DNA of 64,000 nt, taken from positions 7,712,788-7,776,787 of the forward strand of contig CM036251.1 of the NCBI GenBank assembly GCA_020698575.1. The letters are read 5' to 3'. A model generated the notes under the pieces. The model was given only the letters and a program-made list of their open reading frames with translations. It did no database searches and had not been told where the DNA came from. Origin of the DNA: Bostrychus sinensis. Lineage: Eukaryota > Chordata > Actinopteri > Gobiiformes > Eleotridae. Both the position numbers and the translations under genes were made by a program. Positions 21,144 to 31,696 of the stretch are shown here, piece after piece (the stretch's first letter is position 1; each line of letters opens with the position of its first letter).

Positions 21144-22079
21144 AAAAATAGTCGTTGAAAACTTAAGAGTTTTAGCCCCAAAACTCAAAAATCTTGCCTT
21201 GAGTTTTGAGTTTTCGCAACTTTTTTAAAACTTTTTATAAACGGGCTGGTCTGGTCTGGGGCCTTCCTGGATGAGTCCTGAAGTAATTTTGGTTGTTTTG
21301 AGAACCACCGTCTCAAGTCTTCTCCATTTTTTCTCCATGTTTTTTCTGAAGTCATAAAGCTTTAGAAACGGCTTCCATTTTCTCAACTTTCAACATAATG
21401 TCATTAATCACACTCAGTTTATGATTTGACAGAGGGTGCACTTACCTCTGCACTTAGTTTGGAGCGCTTTTTCCCTTAATAAATGAAATAACTCTTTAAA
21501 AACTGCATTATGTATTTACTCTAATACATCTGTCTAACATTAATCACCTTTTCTGAGCCTTCTGCCATGTTTTATTGTTGTTTTCATCCAAAACATGCCT
21601 GGGGTTATGTTTTTGCTTCAGTCACACCTGTTTGAGTAATGCTGTATTTTCTGGCACGGCCTTTTTGGCGCCCCAAAACACTTAGTTCCACTAATCTCCA
21701 CCCACTGACCAATCAACCAGCCCTCTACATCCAGTCTCATTCATTACAGGTTTGTTTCCACTGATTCCTCACTGCTATTTTTCATTTTGTAGTAAAATAG
21801 CGTCATACAAAGAGTTTAAGGAAGTGAAGAGCTCTTTTTCTTGGATTATGCTTAAAATGCAGCTACCCTTTGCTGTTTTTTTAAATGTTTCTTTACAGCA
21901 CTGGTAGAGGACTTATTAAAAACCTTTTCTTTTAGTCAAATAATGTTCTAGAGGTGGCCAAGATTGGTTTAAAAATATGAATAAAAGCATTATATAGCGC
22001 CTTCAAGTGTGACAAATATGTGGAAATTGAAAAAATCCAGAAAGGAGCAGATACTTTCGAGCAGCACTGTATGAAAGAT
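21144..22079. other. No gene seen
   Basis: Intergenic sequence. A short match to the window's right end (gacaaatatgtggaaatt, near 22012) suggests a dispersed repeat edge. Confidence 0.3.
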
Positions 22080-22510
22080 TATCCGTCCTGCAATACTTTT
22101 CTTGTCACAGCCATCCTTAAACTCCTTGTGTGATACGATCAGTCTTCCTCTTCCTCCATACGCAGTGATGGCCGGGCCTTTTCTTCCCAAATGCCACATC
22201 AGGATGCTGTCACAATGCTCCGAATACCAACGAGAACGAGACGCCGCCAAGGTTTTTTTTGTTATTTTTTTGCTTTTTGCTTGTTGGTAATGTAAATAGC
22301 AGGCCCCGGCGTCTTCTGTCATTGGCGGTGAAGGTTGAAAAATTGCCGCAGAAACATTAATTAATAAGTGACAGCCGAGAATGAAATTGAAGAGAAGCGA
22401 GATGAAAGGGAAAAATTGCCTCATTTGACTGCATAACAAATCCTGACACAGGGGCGAGAGCGAATCAAAGGCAGAGCGCGGACCTGCAAACACTGACGCA
22501 GTAACGGATA
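22080..22510. promoter_or_regulatory. Candidate conserved non-coding element
   Basis: Non-repetitive, balanced sequence with a homeodomain core next to a TALE/MEIS motif (cattaattaataagtgacag) and a long unstructured open frame on the - strand without domains. This is an inference from composition and motifs only. Confidence 0.35.
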
Positions 22511-22737
22511 AAACAACTTCAAGGGCCGCAGCTTAAGAAAGAATGATTACTGTTCATTATCAGAGCCAGAGTTTCGTCCACTGTTCTCCAGCACAGGTGG
22601 GAACAATGCACAGTGCAGTGCTTTACACTGAGCACACACACAGCCTGCCACAGGGATTTACACTGAAACCACCCAGGACATGGCTGGGATTAGAAAGTAG
22701 CGTAAAGGACTAAAATGAGCTTTAGTAAATGAAGAAA

Positions 22738-24134
22738 GAACAAGGACTAAACCAGGATTTAACTAGAACTAAACCAGGACTAAACCAGGACTAAACCAGG
22801 ACTAATCTAGGACTAAACCAAGGCTAAACAAGGACTAAACCAGGACTAATCTAGGATTAAACCAAGGCTAAACAAGGACTAAACCAGGACTAAACTAGGA
22901 CTAAATCAAGACTAAACAAGGACTAATTTAGGACTAAACCAAGGCTAAACAAGGACTAAACCAGGACTAAACCAGGACTAAACCAGGACTAATCTAGGAC
23001 TAAACCAAGGCTAAACAAGGACTAAACCAGGACTAAACTAGGACTAAATCAAGACTAAACAAGGACTAATTTAGGACTAAACCAAGGCTAAACAAGGACT
23101 AAACCAGGACTAAACTAGGACTAAACCAAGAATAATCTAGGACTAAGCTAGAACTAAACCAACACTAAACTAGGACTAAACCAAGACTAATCCAGGACTA
23201 AACCAAGACTAAACAAGGACTAAACCAGGACTAAGCTAGGACTAAACCAAGACTAAATAAGGACTAATCTAGGACTAAACTAGGTCTAAACCAAGAATAA
23301 TCTAGGACTAATCTAGGACTAAACCAGGACTAAACCAAGGCTAAACCAGGACTAAACCAAGGCTAAACAAGGACTAAACCAGGACTAAACCAGGACTAAT
23401 CTAGGACTAAACTAGGTCTAAACCAAGAATAATCTAGGACTAAGCTAGGACTAAACCAAGACTAAACTAGGACTAAACCAAGACTAATCTAGGACTAAAC
23501 CAAGACTAAACAAGGACTAAACCAGGACTAATCTAGGACTAAGCTAGGACCAAACCAAGACTAAACAAGGACTAAACTAGGACTAAACCAGGACTAATCT
23601 AGGACTAAACTAGGACTAAACCAAGACTAAACAAGAACTAAACTAGGACTAAACCAAGAGTAAACAAGGACTAAACCAGGACTACTCTAGGACTAAACCA
23701 AGACTAAACAAGGACTAATCTAGGACTAAACTAGGACTAAACTAGGACTAAACCAAGACTAAACAAGAACTAAACTAGGACTAAACCAAGAGTAAACAAG
23801 GACTAAACCAGGACTAAGCTAAGACTAAACCAAGACTAAACAAGGACTAAACTAGGACTAATCTAGGATTAAACTAGATCTAAACCAAGACGAAACGAGG
23901 TCTAAACCAGAACCGAGGAGAGGACTTAACCAAGACTAAGCTCAGACTAAACCAGGACTAAACTGAGACTAAAACAGGTCTAAATCAGGACTAATCTAGG
24001 ACAAAACCAGCTCTAGGCCAAAACTAAAGAAATAAATCTGGACAAATCCACACCTACGACTAAACCAGTACTAAACCAAGTCAAAACCAGGAGTAATTTT
24101 GTCTAAATCAAGACTGAACTAGAACTAAACCAGG
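22738..24134 (+). repeat. 11-bp minisatellite array 5a
   Basis: About 125 units of GGACTAAACCA, AGGCTAAACAA and GGACTAATCTA types in 11-bp register, with local duplications of several units. Confidence 0.95.
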
Positions 24135-24468
24135 CAGTGCAGCTGAGTGCAACTGCACTGGGGCCCAGGAGGTTTAGGGGCCCATTAGAGTGGACCCTAG
24201 TTCATCTATGGTCAAGTCTGTGTTTAACATATTCATAATAAATAGCAGCAGCACATAACTCTATCACAGAACAGAGTTTTTAACGTAATTGCCGCTAAAT
24301 ATGAATGAATAAGCAGCTGTTTTTTTGTATAAAACTCCAGTAAAGCAGCGACATTTTATAAATGAAAAACCCTTCATACATGAACCTGAAGTGCTGAATG
24401 TGCTCCATAACTCCAGGGCCCACTCTGAAATCCTGCACTGGGCCCCACATTACTAAGTTACACCACTG
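24135..24468. mobile_element. hAT-like MITE inserted into minisatellite array 5
   Basis: The termini are cagtgcagctgag and ttacaccactg. An exact 8-bp target duplication AAACCAGG lies at 24127-24134 and 24469-24476; it is itself array sequence. The interior (ggggcccaggagg to gggcccactctg) is non-coding. Confidence 0.8.
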
Positions 24469-25105
24469 AAACCAGGTCTAATCTAGGATTACACCAGGTC
24501 TAAACCAAGACTGAACCAAGATTAAACTAAATCTAAGCCAAGACTAAATCTGTTCTACACAGGACTAAACCAGGCCTGAACTAGGACTAAACCAGGACTG
24601 AACCAAGATTAAAACAGGTCTGAACCAGGACTAATCCTAGACAAAACCAGTTCTAAACCTAGACTGAACTAGGACTAAACCAGGACTGAACCAAGACTAA
24701 AACCAGACCAAAACCAAGACTGAACCAGGACTAATCCTAGACAAAACCAGTTCTAAACCTAGACTGAACTAGGACTAAACCAGGACTGAACCAAGACTAA
24801 AACCAGACCAAAACCAAGACTGAACCAGGACTAATCCTAGACAAAACCAGTTCTAAACCTAGACTGAACCCGGACTAATCTAGGATTACACCACATCTAA
24901 ACCAAGACTGAACTAGGACTAAACCAGGTCTAAACTGGACTAAACCAGATAAACCAGCTCTAAACCAAGACCAATCTAAGACTACAGCAGGCCTAAACCA
25001 GGACTGAACCAAGACTGAAATAGGACTAAACTAGGACTAAACCAAGACTAATCTAAGACTAAACCAAGTCAAATACTGGTCTAAACATAACTAAACCGAG
25101 TCAGG
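24469..25105 (+). repeat. 11-bp minisatellite array 5b with a 100-bp higher-order repeat
   Basis: This is the continuation of array 5. The stretch tgaaccaggactaatcctag starts at 24621, 24721 and 24821, so the period is exactly 100 bp. Confidence 0.92.
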
Positions 25106-26309
25106 ACCACAATGGAGGTATGTTTTAGAAAATTCACTTAATTAATTCATATAAAAAACAAAAGAATCTGAGAAATAAAACGTTTTTTACGTAGTGTGTG
25201 TGAAGTGGGTTAGACCTGCGTGTTTCTGGCTCTGGTCCTCGGTCTCTGCCTCACAGCGGCGGCAGCAGGAGACTCGGTGTTTACCAGCAGGCTTTGTCTC
25301 ACCTCCACGTGTTTCAAACATAATGAGATTTGGCTTTGATTTTCTTTGCCTTGGGGAGGAACGAGGAGGAGAACTTTGTGAAAATAAAAACAATGACATG
25401 GTGGTGTCTTTTTAAACTGTTGTTCTGATGAATAATTTAAGACCCCTCATAAATAACAGATTTCTAGGGCACCTTAAGCTGGAGCCAAAGAGAAGTAAAA
25501 AAACTACAGGAGATACAACGAGAACTGTTAAGTAGGGTGTCCCTGAGTGGATCGGTGCGCGGGTGAATCGGGTTTTCTCTGCTTAATGGGACGGGAGAAC
25601 AGTCAAGGCCCTCGTCCCGTAGAAATATTAATTTACATAAAACATTTACAACACAGCTGGAGACGATGGCAGCTCCTGTTGTAGTCAAGACCGTACTAAA
25701 GGAGACCACAGCAGACTGAGATCAAGACAAAACCCAAGATCAAGAGTCGACAAGTCAAGACTGAGATGTGTGGTTTAGGATTCCTTTATTGTCCCCATGA
25801 GGAAATTTGTTCTCTGCGTTTGGCCTTTGTAGTATCGAAAGAAATGTTACAATACTACTGATATCGAAAAGATGTTTTATTCAATATTTTAACTAGTTTA
25901 ATTCTGGATTTACTCCTGTTTTTTTTTTTTTTTCTGGTTCATGCACAGTAATCCTGCATAGTCCTTGTTTAGTTATGCATTTTTCTGGGTAATTCATGAT
26001 TTTGTTGCTCATTCAGTCCAATAATGCTGGTGCTTGGAAAGTCTAATCTTTTTTGAAGTGGTACTTGGTGTAAACTAAAGAACCACTGATGTTTTTGAGG
26101 CTTGTTTAAACAGTTGCTTATTATTTTCTGTTTGTGACATTTACGTGAGTATAATATTAGCCACTAATAAACAACTATGGCACAACATATAGAATCAGCC
26201 TCATGCAGAGACAGGAACCAGACGGCTTTAGACCAGAGTTTCCTCACATCCCCCAGGAGTCAGGAGTACCTAGCTGCAGGATTGTGCATTTTTTGAGATT
26301 AGGGGTTAA

Positions 26310-26343
<34 letters not shown>

Positions 26344-26474
26344 GTAAGCAGGCGTTCATGTGGATATCTCTGTTGTAAATGTATGGGACTATGGTTTGCA
26401 AGGAGGGTCCTCTCCAAGAAAAATATGAACAAAACAGATGCAATTTCCTGCATTATATGACATAATACTTTCAG
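25106..26474. other. No gene seen; a poly-A run of about 30 at 26313
   Basis: Intergenic sequence without domains or splice-supported frames. The poly-A at 26313-26341 may end an old retroposed copy. Confidence 0.3.
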
Positions 26475-26852
26475 CTGGGGGTGCACAGTGGCAGAGGTTA
26501 GCGTTCTCGCCTCCCAGCAAGGAGGTTGTGGGTTCAAGCCCCGGGCCGACCAACACACCATCACACAAACTCTCTGGGTGGAGTCTGGATGTCCTCCCCG
26601 TGTTACCGTGGGTTCTCTCCGGGGTCTCTCCGTCCAAAGACATGTATGTTTTAGGTGAATTGGTGACTCTAAATTGCCCCTAGTGAATGAATGTGAGAGG
26701 GATGTCTGTTTGTGTTCGTCTCTGTGTCAGCCCTGTGACAAGCTGGCCCCTGTCCAGGGTGTACCCCGCCTACAACCCAAAGTTACTGGGATAGGCTCCA
26801 GTCACCCACGACCCCTAACGGGAATAAGTGGTAGAAAATGAATGAATGAACT
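26475..26852 (+). mobile_element. tRNA-derived SINE, near full length
   Basis: The head has A-box-like gtggcagaggttagcg and B box gggttcaagcccc. The body has gtggagtctggatgtcctcc, ttggtgactctaaattgccc, gtccagggtgtaccccgcc and gggataggctccag, and the tail is gaatgaatgaa. This is the widespread fish SINE type. Confidence 0.85.
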
Positions 26853-26924
26853 TTCAGTTGGCTCCAGGTTGAAGTAAATTATGGTTTTATTCCACTACAA
26901 GAAACAAGATGAAACATTTAATAT

Positions 26925-27560
26925 CATGAGATCCATCCATCTTCTTCCGCTTTATCCAGGGCCGGGTCGCGGGGGCAGCAGTCTAAGCAGAGATGCCCAG
27001 ACACTGCCACAGACACTTCCTCCAGCTCTACCGGGGGCACCCCAAGGCGTTCCCAGGCCGAGAGACATAGTCCCTCCAGCGTGTCCTAGGTCTTCCCCGG
27101 GGCCTCCTCCCAGTGGGACATGAACACCTCCCCAGGGAGAAGTCCAGGAGGCATCAGGAACAGATGCCCGAGCTACCTCAGCTGGCTCCTCTCGATGTGG
27201 AGGAGCAGCGGCTCTACTCTGAGCCCCTCCCGTGTAACTGAGCTCCTCACCCTATCTCTAAGGGAGCGCCCAGCCACCCTGCGGAGGAAACTCATTTTGG
27301 CCGCTTGTATCCGGGATCTTGTCCTTTCGGTCATGATCCAAAGCTCATGACCATAGGTGAGAGTAGGAACGTAGATCGACAGTAAATCGAGAGCTTTGCC
27401 TTTTGGCTCAGCTCCTTCTTCACCACAACAGACCGATACAACGACCGCATTACTGCAGACGCTGCACCTGGGCCACCTGTGGATCTCACCAGATCTTCCC
27501 AAACCAGACTCCCTCCGGCCCCTGGCTGTGCCTAGAAATTCTGTCCCTATCATGAGATGT
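26925..27560 (-). mobile_element. LINE ORF2 3' end, degraded
   Basis: The - strand frame reads YVPTLTYGHELWIMTERTRS, then RIQAAKMSFLRRVAGRSLRD, then EGLRVEPLLLHIERSQLR, the C-terminal region of a fish LINE polyprotein. The 3' end at the low coordinate has an atggatgga tail. The frame is broken and truncated. Confidence 0.75.
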
Positions 27561-27789
27561 TTATGTAATAAGAACTGGCAGACTGTTGGTCTTCTCCTGA
27601 CTTCCCTGCATAAAAAAATATACAAAATGTCTAAACATGTCAGGTTTTTGATAATACAGTAAAAATACTGTGATAATACTGCACTTTTTATTTTAGTAAG
27701 TTATTTATAATCATATCTCCGCAATTAATGAAGTGTCAGATGACAAAAAAATCATTGTCACTGCACTAAACTGCTAAACTAAGGAGGAA

Positions 27790-28282
27790 CAGGTGAGGGT
27801 CAGACAGGTGAGGGTCAGACAGGTGAGCAGAGACAGGTGAGAGCAGACAGGTGAGAGCGGACAGGTGAGAGCAGACAGGTGAGAGCAGACAGGTGAGAGC
27901 AGACAGGTGAGAGCGGACAGGTGAGAGCAGACAGGTGAGAGCAGACAGGTGAGAGCGGACAGGTGAGAGCAGACAGGTGAGAGCAGACAGGTGAGAGCAG
28001 ACAGGTGAGGGTCAGACAGGTGAGCGCGGACAGGTGAGGGTCAGACAGGTGAGCGCGGACAGGTGAGGGTCAGACAGGTGAGCGCGGACAGGTGAGAGCA
28101 GACAGGTGAGCGCGGACAGGTGAGAGTCAGGACAGGTGAGCGCGGACAGGTGAGGGTCAGACAGGTGAGCGCGGACAGGTGAGAGCAGGACAGGTGAGCG
28201 TCGGACAGGTGAGGGTCAGACAGGTGAGAGCAGGACAGGTGAGGGTCAGACAGGTGAGGGTCAGACAGGTGAGGTCCCAGCT
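27790..28282 (+). repeat. Minisatellite of GACAGGTGAGAGCA-type units
   Basis: About 34 copies of CAGGTGAG with spacing near 14-15 bp and variants agcg and gggtc. Each unit has a CAGGTG E-box and, on the + strand, a consensus-like 5' splice site (CAG|GTGAG). Frames through it are artefacts. Confidence 0.95.
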
Positions 28283-29475
28283 GGATTATATCCACCAATT
28301 GCTTCTAGGGAGTGAAAGCTGTGTTCTTTTGGCGTCTTCACCATTATCAGTCTCCTAAGTTTAGACGTAATCTATCAACATGTTTTGTTTTTCTTATAAG
28401 AAAGATTTTTTTTTTTTTTTTTACGCAGTCAAGCGCCACACACCGGAAATCTATTGCTGGAGTACTTTAAGCCTTGTGAGGTTGATGAGGAAACCCACCC
28501 AGACACAGGGTGAACATGCAAACTCTACACAGAAAGGACCCACTCTGGGAATCGAACCCAGGACCACGCTAACCTAAGTCCATAATCTTTTGGATGAGAG
28601 ACAAAACAACTCTAAAAACTAAGTCTAGATGACTTCTTTTTAACCTTGTTTTCTTCCATCTTGGTGCTGCTGGTAATCTCGTTGAGGTGGAGCCAGTGAT
28701 TAAATAAATACAACAAACTCATTTACTTCACATCATGAATTATTTTCTTAGAATCATTTCTAAAAATAATCATCTCAGAACAAGTAAAAATACATGAGTA
28801 ACCATAAAAAGACTTGAGTGCTAACACTAATGTCAGCCAGGATGAATAAGCCTTTACACAACACAAGAAAAATGTTTCTGCGTACTGCTGACAGCAGCAT
28901 GCTAAAATCACATAAGTAGAACATGTTTTTAGGCAACATTTTTACAGCTGCTGATACTGCAATATCAGAGTAGAAAAGTAGCTAAAATCTCTTTAAAAGT
29001 ACAGTTAAATTACAAAGTATTTTGTGAAAACAACAACTCTCTTCTGGATGTGCAGACTGTGCTTTAAATGTAGTTCTTCAATTCATAACAACGATGCAGA
29101 GGTTTTAGGGACAGCTGTCTTTGTCATTTTTGGATTTTTGACTTCACAAACCCAAAAACAACACAAGGGGAACAATGCAACATCTGTACATTAATGAAAC
29201 AGTTTCTAGAGCCCATGTGGTGGAAAAAAAACAGCCTTGTTGGAATGGGGGAGCAAACCCATTGTTCCTAAAGTCTCGGGTCCCAGGTTGGGCCAAACAA
29301 CTAACCAGTGATGATTTTAGCAGCAAAGAAACACAGAAAGTTGCATAGTTCCCCTTTAAACTTTCTCCAAATACCTACATCATCTGAGTCTATACAATTA
29401 AAAAGGTAAAAATGAAATTATATACATGTTATTCACTCATATTCATGTTCATCATATTAAAAATTTCCAGTCTCT
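28283..29475. other. Region downstream of the MADF-BESS gene; no gene seen
   Basis: It probably includes the MADF-BESS 3' UTR (low-coordinate side of 29476). I saw no clear poly-A signal on the - strand nearby. Confidence 0.3.
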
Positions 29476-29839
29476 CTACAGTGGATTTTCAAAATTACCC
29501 AGACCATTGAGTATAAACACTTGGGCCTGTCTCCTGGTGGTCCTGTCCATTCGACTCAAAATGGGCACGAGGCTCATGGCAAAGTGGTACGACTCGTCCA
29601 AATCAGACTGCGGGACGTCTTTGGGACTTAGAGGAATCAATGAGTAAGGACAGGGGGAATTGGAGCGTTTCACGACTTTGTTTTCAGGGGGTCTTCCTTG
29701 CTGTGAGGGCGGTGTTGAGGTTGAGTAGGATATGTCTGCAGAGGCCGCAGCTGCTGCCAAAAGATCTCCGTTCTCTCCTCCAGAAGACAGGGTCCCATCT
29801 CCCTCTGGGTCTGGATTACAATTTAAATAACGTTTGGAG
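29476..29839 (-). CDS. MADF-BESS gene, exon 3 with BESS motif and stop
   Basis: It starts with a positively charged RSKR, followed by an acidic and Ser/Gly-rich linker, an Ala run, a PPSQQGRPPENK stretch and the C-terminal BESS motif. The stop TAG is at 29478-29476. Confidence 0.88.
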
Positions 29840-30464
29840 CTGTTGGAGAAGTAAAGGCGAAGGAGGAAAAATAAACAGCATAAGCATACATGTGTTTGAT
29901 GTGAAGATGCACAAGATTCAACTCTAGTTTGGTTATAATGAGACTTAATACACTGTAAATGTTTTTTTACAATATTATTACATTTATGGGTAATATTGGG
30001 AATTACAAAACAAAAACAAACAAAAAATAATCTTTGTAATTACCGTTTTGGTTGCAAGTGGGGCATAAGGAAAGACAATTTATCCCCATATCTATGCTCC
30101 TTCTGGGCGTTTTTACACTTGACGAAGCCGTCTCGCAGTGCCTTCCACCTAGCTTTGCAGAACTCCACTGAAAAAAAATAAACAAAAGTCTGGCTTCTGC
30201 CTGATGTCTTGGCCATGCACCTCTGTGGAACTGTTTACACGTTTTTTGTTGTTATTCACGCAGTTATGTTTGAGCTGATAAAGTCTGAGTCATTCAGGTA
30301 AGAACTTGTATCTAATTAAAAAATAACTTACCGTCTAACCCCAAAGATTTGGCCATTGTGGCCCATTCTTTTTCTTTCACTACATTGTCTTTGTAAAATA
30401 GGTCTTTGGGGTCGTAAAACAGCTTTCTTTTCTCAATCTCACGGATCAACCTCTCGTCGTTCAT
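29476..30464 (-). CDS. MADF-BESS domain protein (206 residues, three exons, complete)
   Basis: Exons, in transcript order, are 30464-30332, 30167-30044 and 29839-29476. Splice sites are G|gtaagt, tttttcag|T, CG|gtaatt and ccaacag|C, and the total of 621 nt is exactly 207 codons with stop. Residues about 1-87 are a MADF (Myb/SANT-like, Adf-1 type) domain: it starts MNDERLIREIEKRKLFYDP, continues with EKEWATMAKSLGLDG, then the core CKARWKALRDGFVKC and KEHRYGDKLSFL. The end, about residues 162-206, is a BESS motif with DESYHFAMSLVPILSRMD. The middle is Ser/Pro/Ala-rich. MADF domains bind DNA and BESS motifs mediate protein contacts, so a nuclear DNA-binding role is likely; the target is unknown. 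The gene is divergent from tubgcp6. I do not recognise an established symbol. Confidence 0.88.
30044..30167 (-). CDS. MADF-BESS gene, exon 2
   Basis: The exon encodes the MADF core VEFCKARWKALRDGFVK, then KEHRYGDKLSFLMPHL. The acceptor is tttttttcag; the donor CG|gtaatt is weaker than consensus. Confidence 0.88.
30332..30464 (-). CDS. MADF-BESS gene, exon 1 (coding part)
   Basis: The start ATG is at 30464-30462 in context gcatcATGA. The exon encodes 44 codons plus one base: the first MADF helices, including the conserved Trp of KEKEWATMAKSLG. The donor is G|gtaagt. Confidence 0.88.
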
Positions 30465-30469
30465 GATGC

Positions 30470-31060
30470 TAAAACATTTAGCTTTACCCGAGTCCCCGGA
30501 GCGAAGTATAACCCAAAATTAACACCAACTTCCCTGCGTCGCGTCTGCGTCGCGTTGGCCGCGTGTAAACTGCTTCCGAGTTTATTCAGTACTTTATTTC
30601 CGGGACTTACGGATGCGTCACGGATGCGTCCCGCCGCGACAAATCTGCGCCAAAGCGCGGGGACGCATGAAAACATCACTTTTTGTTGAGTTCCGGGTTT
30701 TTAACCAATGAGAGAAGGTCGTTGTCCTGCGTCAGCCAATCACCGCAGGCGGAGCGGGGCTTTTGTCCAATCAGATCACGGCAGTTGCAGACGCTCGCTG
30801 GATGTGATGGAAGTGAAATGAATCAAGTTAGCATCGCGGATGGTTAGGAAGGATTTGGGAACACTGTCCTAACCAAAGACCATCCAACACAGGCGAAAAG
30901 AAAAACACATCCAAACTTTTAGCACAGACCTGAGGTCTGTGCCGCTGCTCCGGAATGACGGAGCGAAGCTATCTGCTAGCATCGCGTTAGCATGCCAGGG
31001 AAACAGACGCTCGGGATTACTTCAGCAGCGACGATGTCCTCCACACCTGCTTTATGGGTA
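30470..31060. promoter_or_regulatory. Divergent CpG-rich promoter shared by the MADF-BESS gene and tubgcp6
   Basis: The two start codons face away from each other, 1.25 kb apart. Between them are three CCAAT boxes (30705-30709, 30736-30740, 30767-30771), two TGCGTCA motifs (30614-30620 and 30728-30734, the second two bases from a CCAAT box), a GC box-like ggagcgggg near 30750 and many CpGs. Spaced CCAAT boxes with an ATF/CREB-like site are typical of NF-Y-driven bidirectional housekeeping promoters. The two transcription starts are not known. Confidence 0.7.
31034..31057 (+). other. tubgcp6: Possible 3' end of tubgcp6 non-coding exon 1, with an upstream ATG
   Basis: TTTATGG|gtaaat at 31057/31058 is a usable donor before the first coding exon (acceptor atacag at 31696). 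The ATG at 31034 gives eight codons to the donor. If spliced to 31697 it stays in frame with the short upstream ORF at 31706-31720. The exon is inferred from the donor only. Confidence 0.35.
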
Positions 31061-31696
31061 AATAAGACACACGTGTGCTACTACATTGGCTTATTGTGCA
31101 TCTAGTTTTCCTACTAAACACGATGTTAGTAAACGTCTGCAGAGAGTTCGTCAGCTGCTAGCCCTGTAGATTATAGCCACACAGTCCTTGTTTACAGCAA
31201 CTTTTTCTTGTTAGATTTCTTAGTCGTAATTTAAATAAGGTGACCAGACATCCCTTACTAACAGAGACAGTCCCAGTTTTAGGCTCCTTGTCCCATGTCC
31301 CAACACATATCTGTAGAAACACTAATATGTCCCAGTTTTCAGCAAACTGTTGTAGCGGTCCCTATTTTAACCCATAGGAATGCATAGGAAGCAAAAAAAA
31401 AAAAAAAAAACACGCGTCCTAAAGACTTTTGTCACTAAATTTATTTACTACGTCAATAATTTATGTGAAAGCTGCTGTTAATTTTTAAAACTTAAGCCCT
31501 AGCATCATGTACTTTGAATTGCATGACAGAAAATCATATGGATTTCAGAAGTGTTTTTGTTCTAAGTTCAAATGCACCACGGTTTCTTAAAAAAAAAAAA
31601 TGTGCGTGTATGTGTGTAACCTGCATAAGTCAGATCAAAAAGTCACACAGCTTACACCATATGGAAATATCTGTATATCTTTTGTCTCTCATACAG
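31058..31696 (+). other. tubgcp6: tubgcp6 first intron (inferred)
   Basis: It runs between the inferred donor at 31058 and the acceptor at 31696. It contains a ggtgaccagacatccc stretch that may be an old repeat, and a poly-A run at 31394. Confidence 0.35.

Noticed and set aside
21990..22493. 167-codon open frame on the - strand
   Set aside because: No domain, and no splice or neighbour support; the sequence looks like conserved non-coding DNA instead. Protein-level conservation would change this.
28041..28298. Antisense frame rich in His-Leu-Ser
   Set aside because: It is an artefact of the CAGGTGAG minisatellite.
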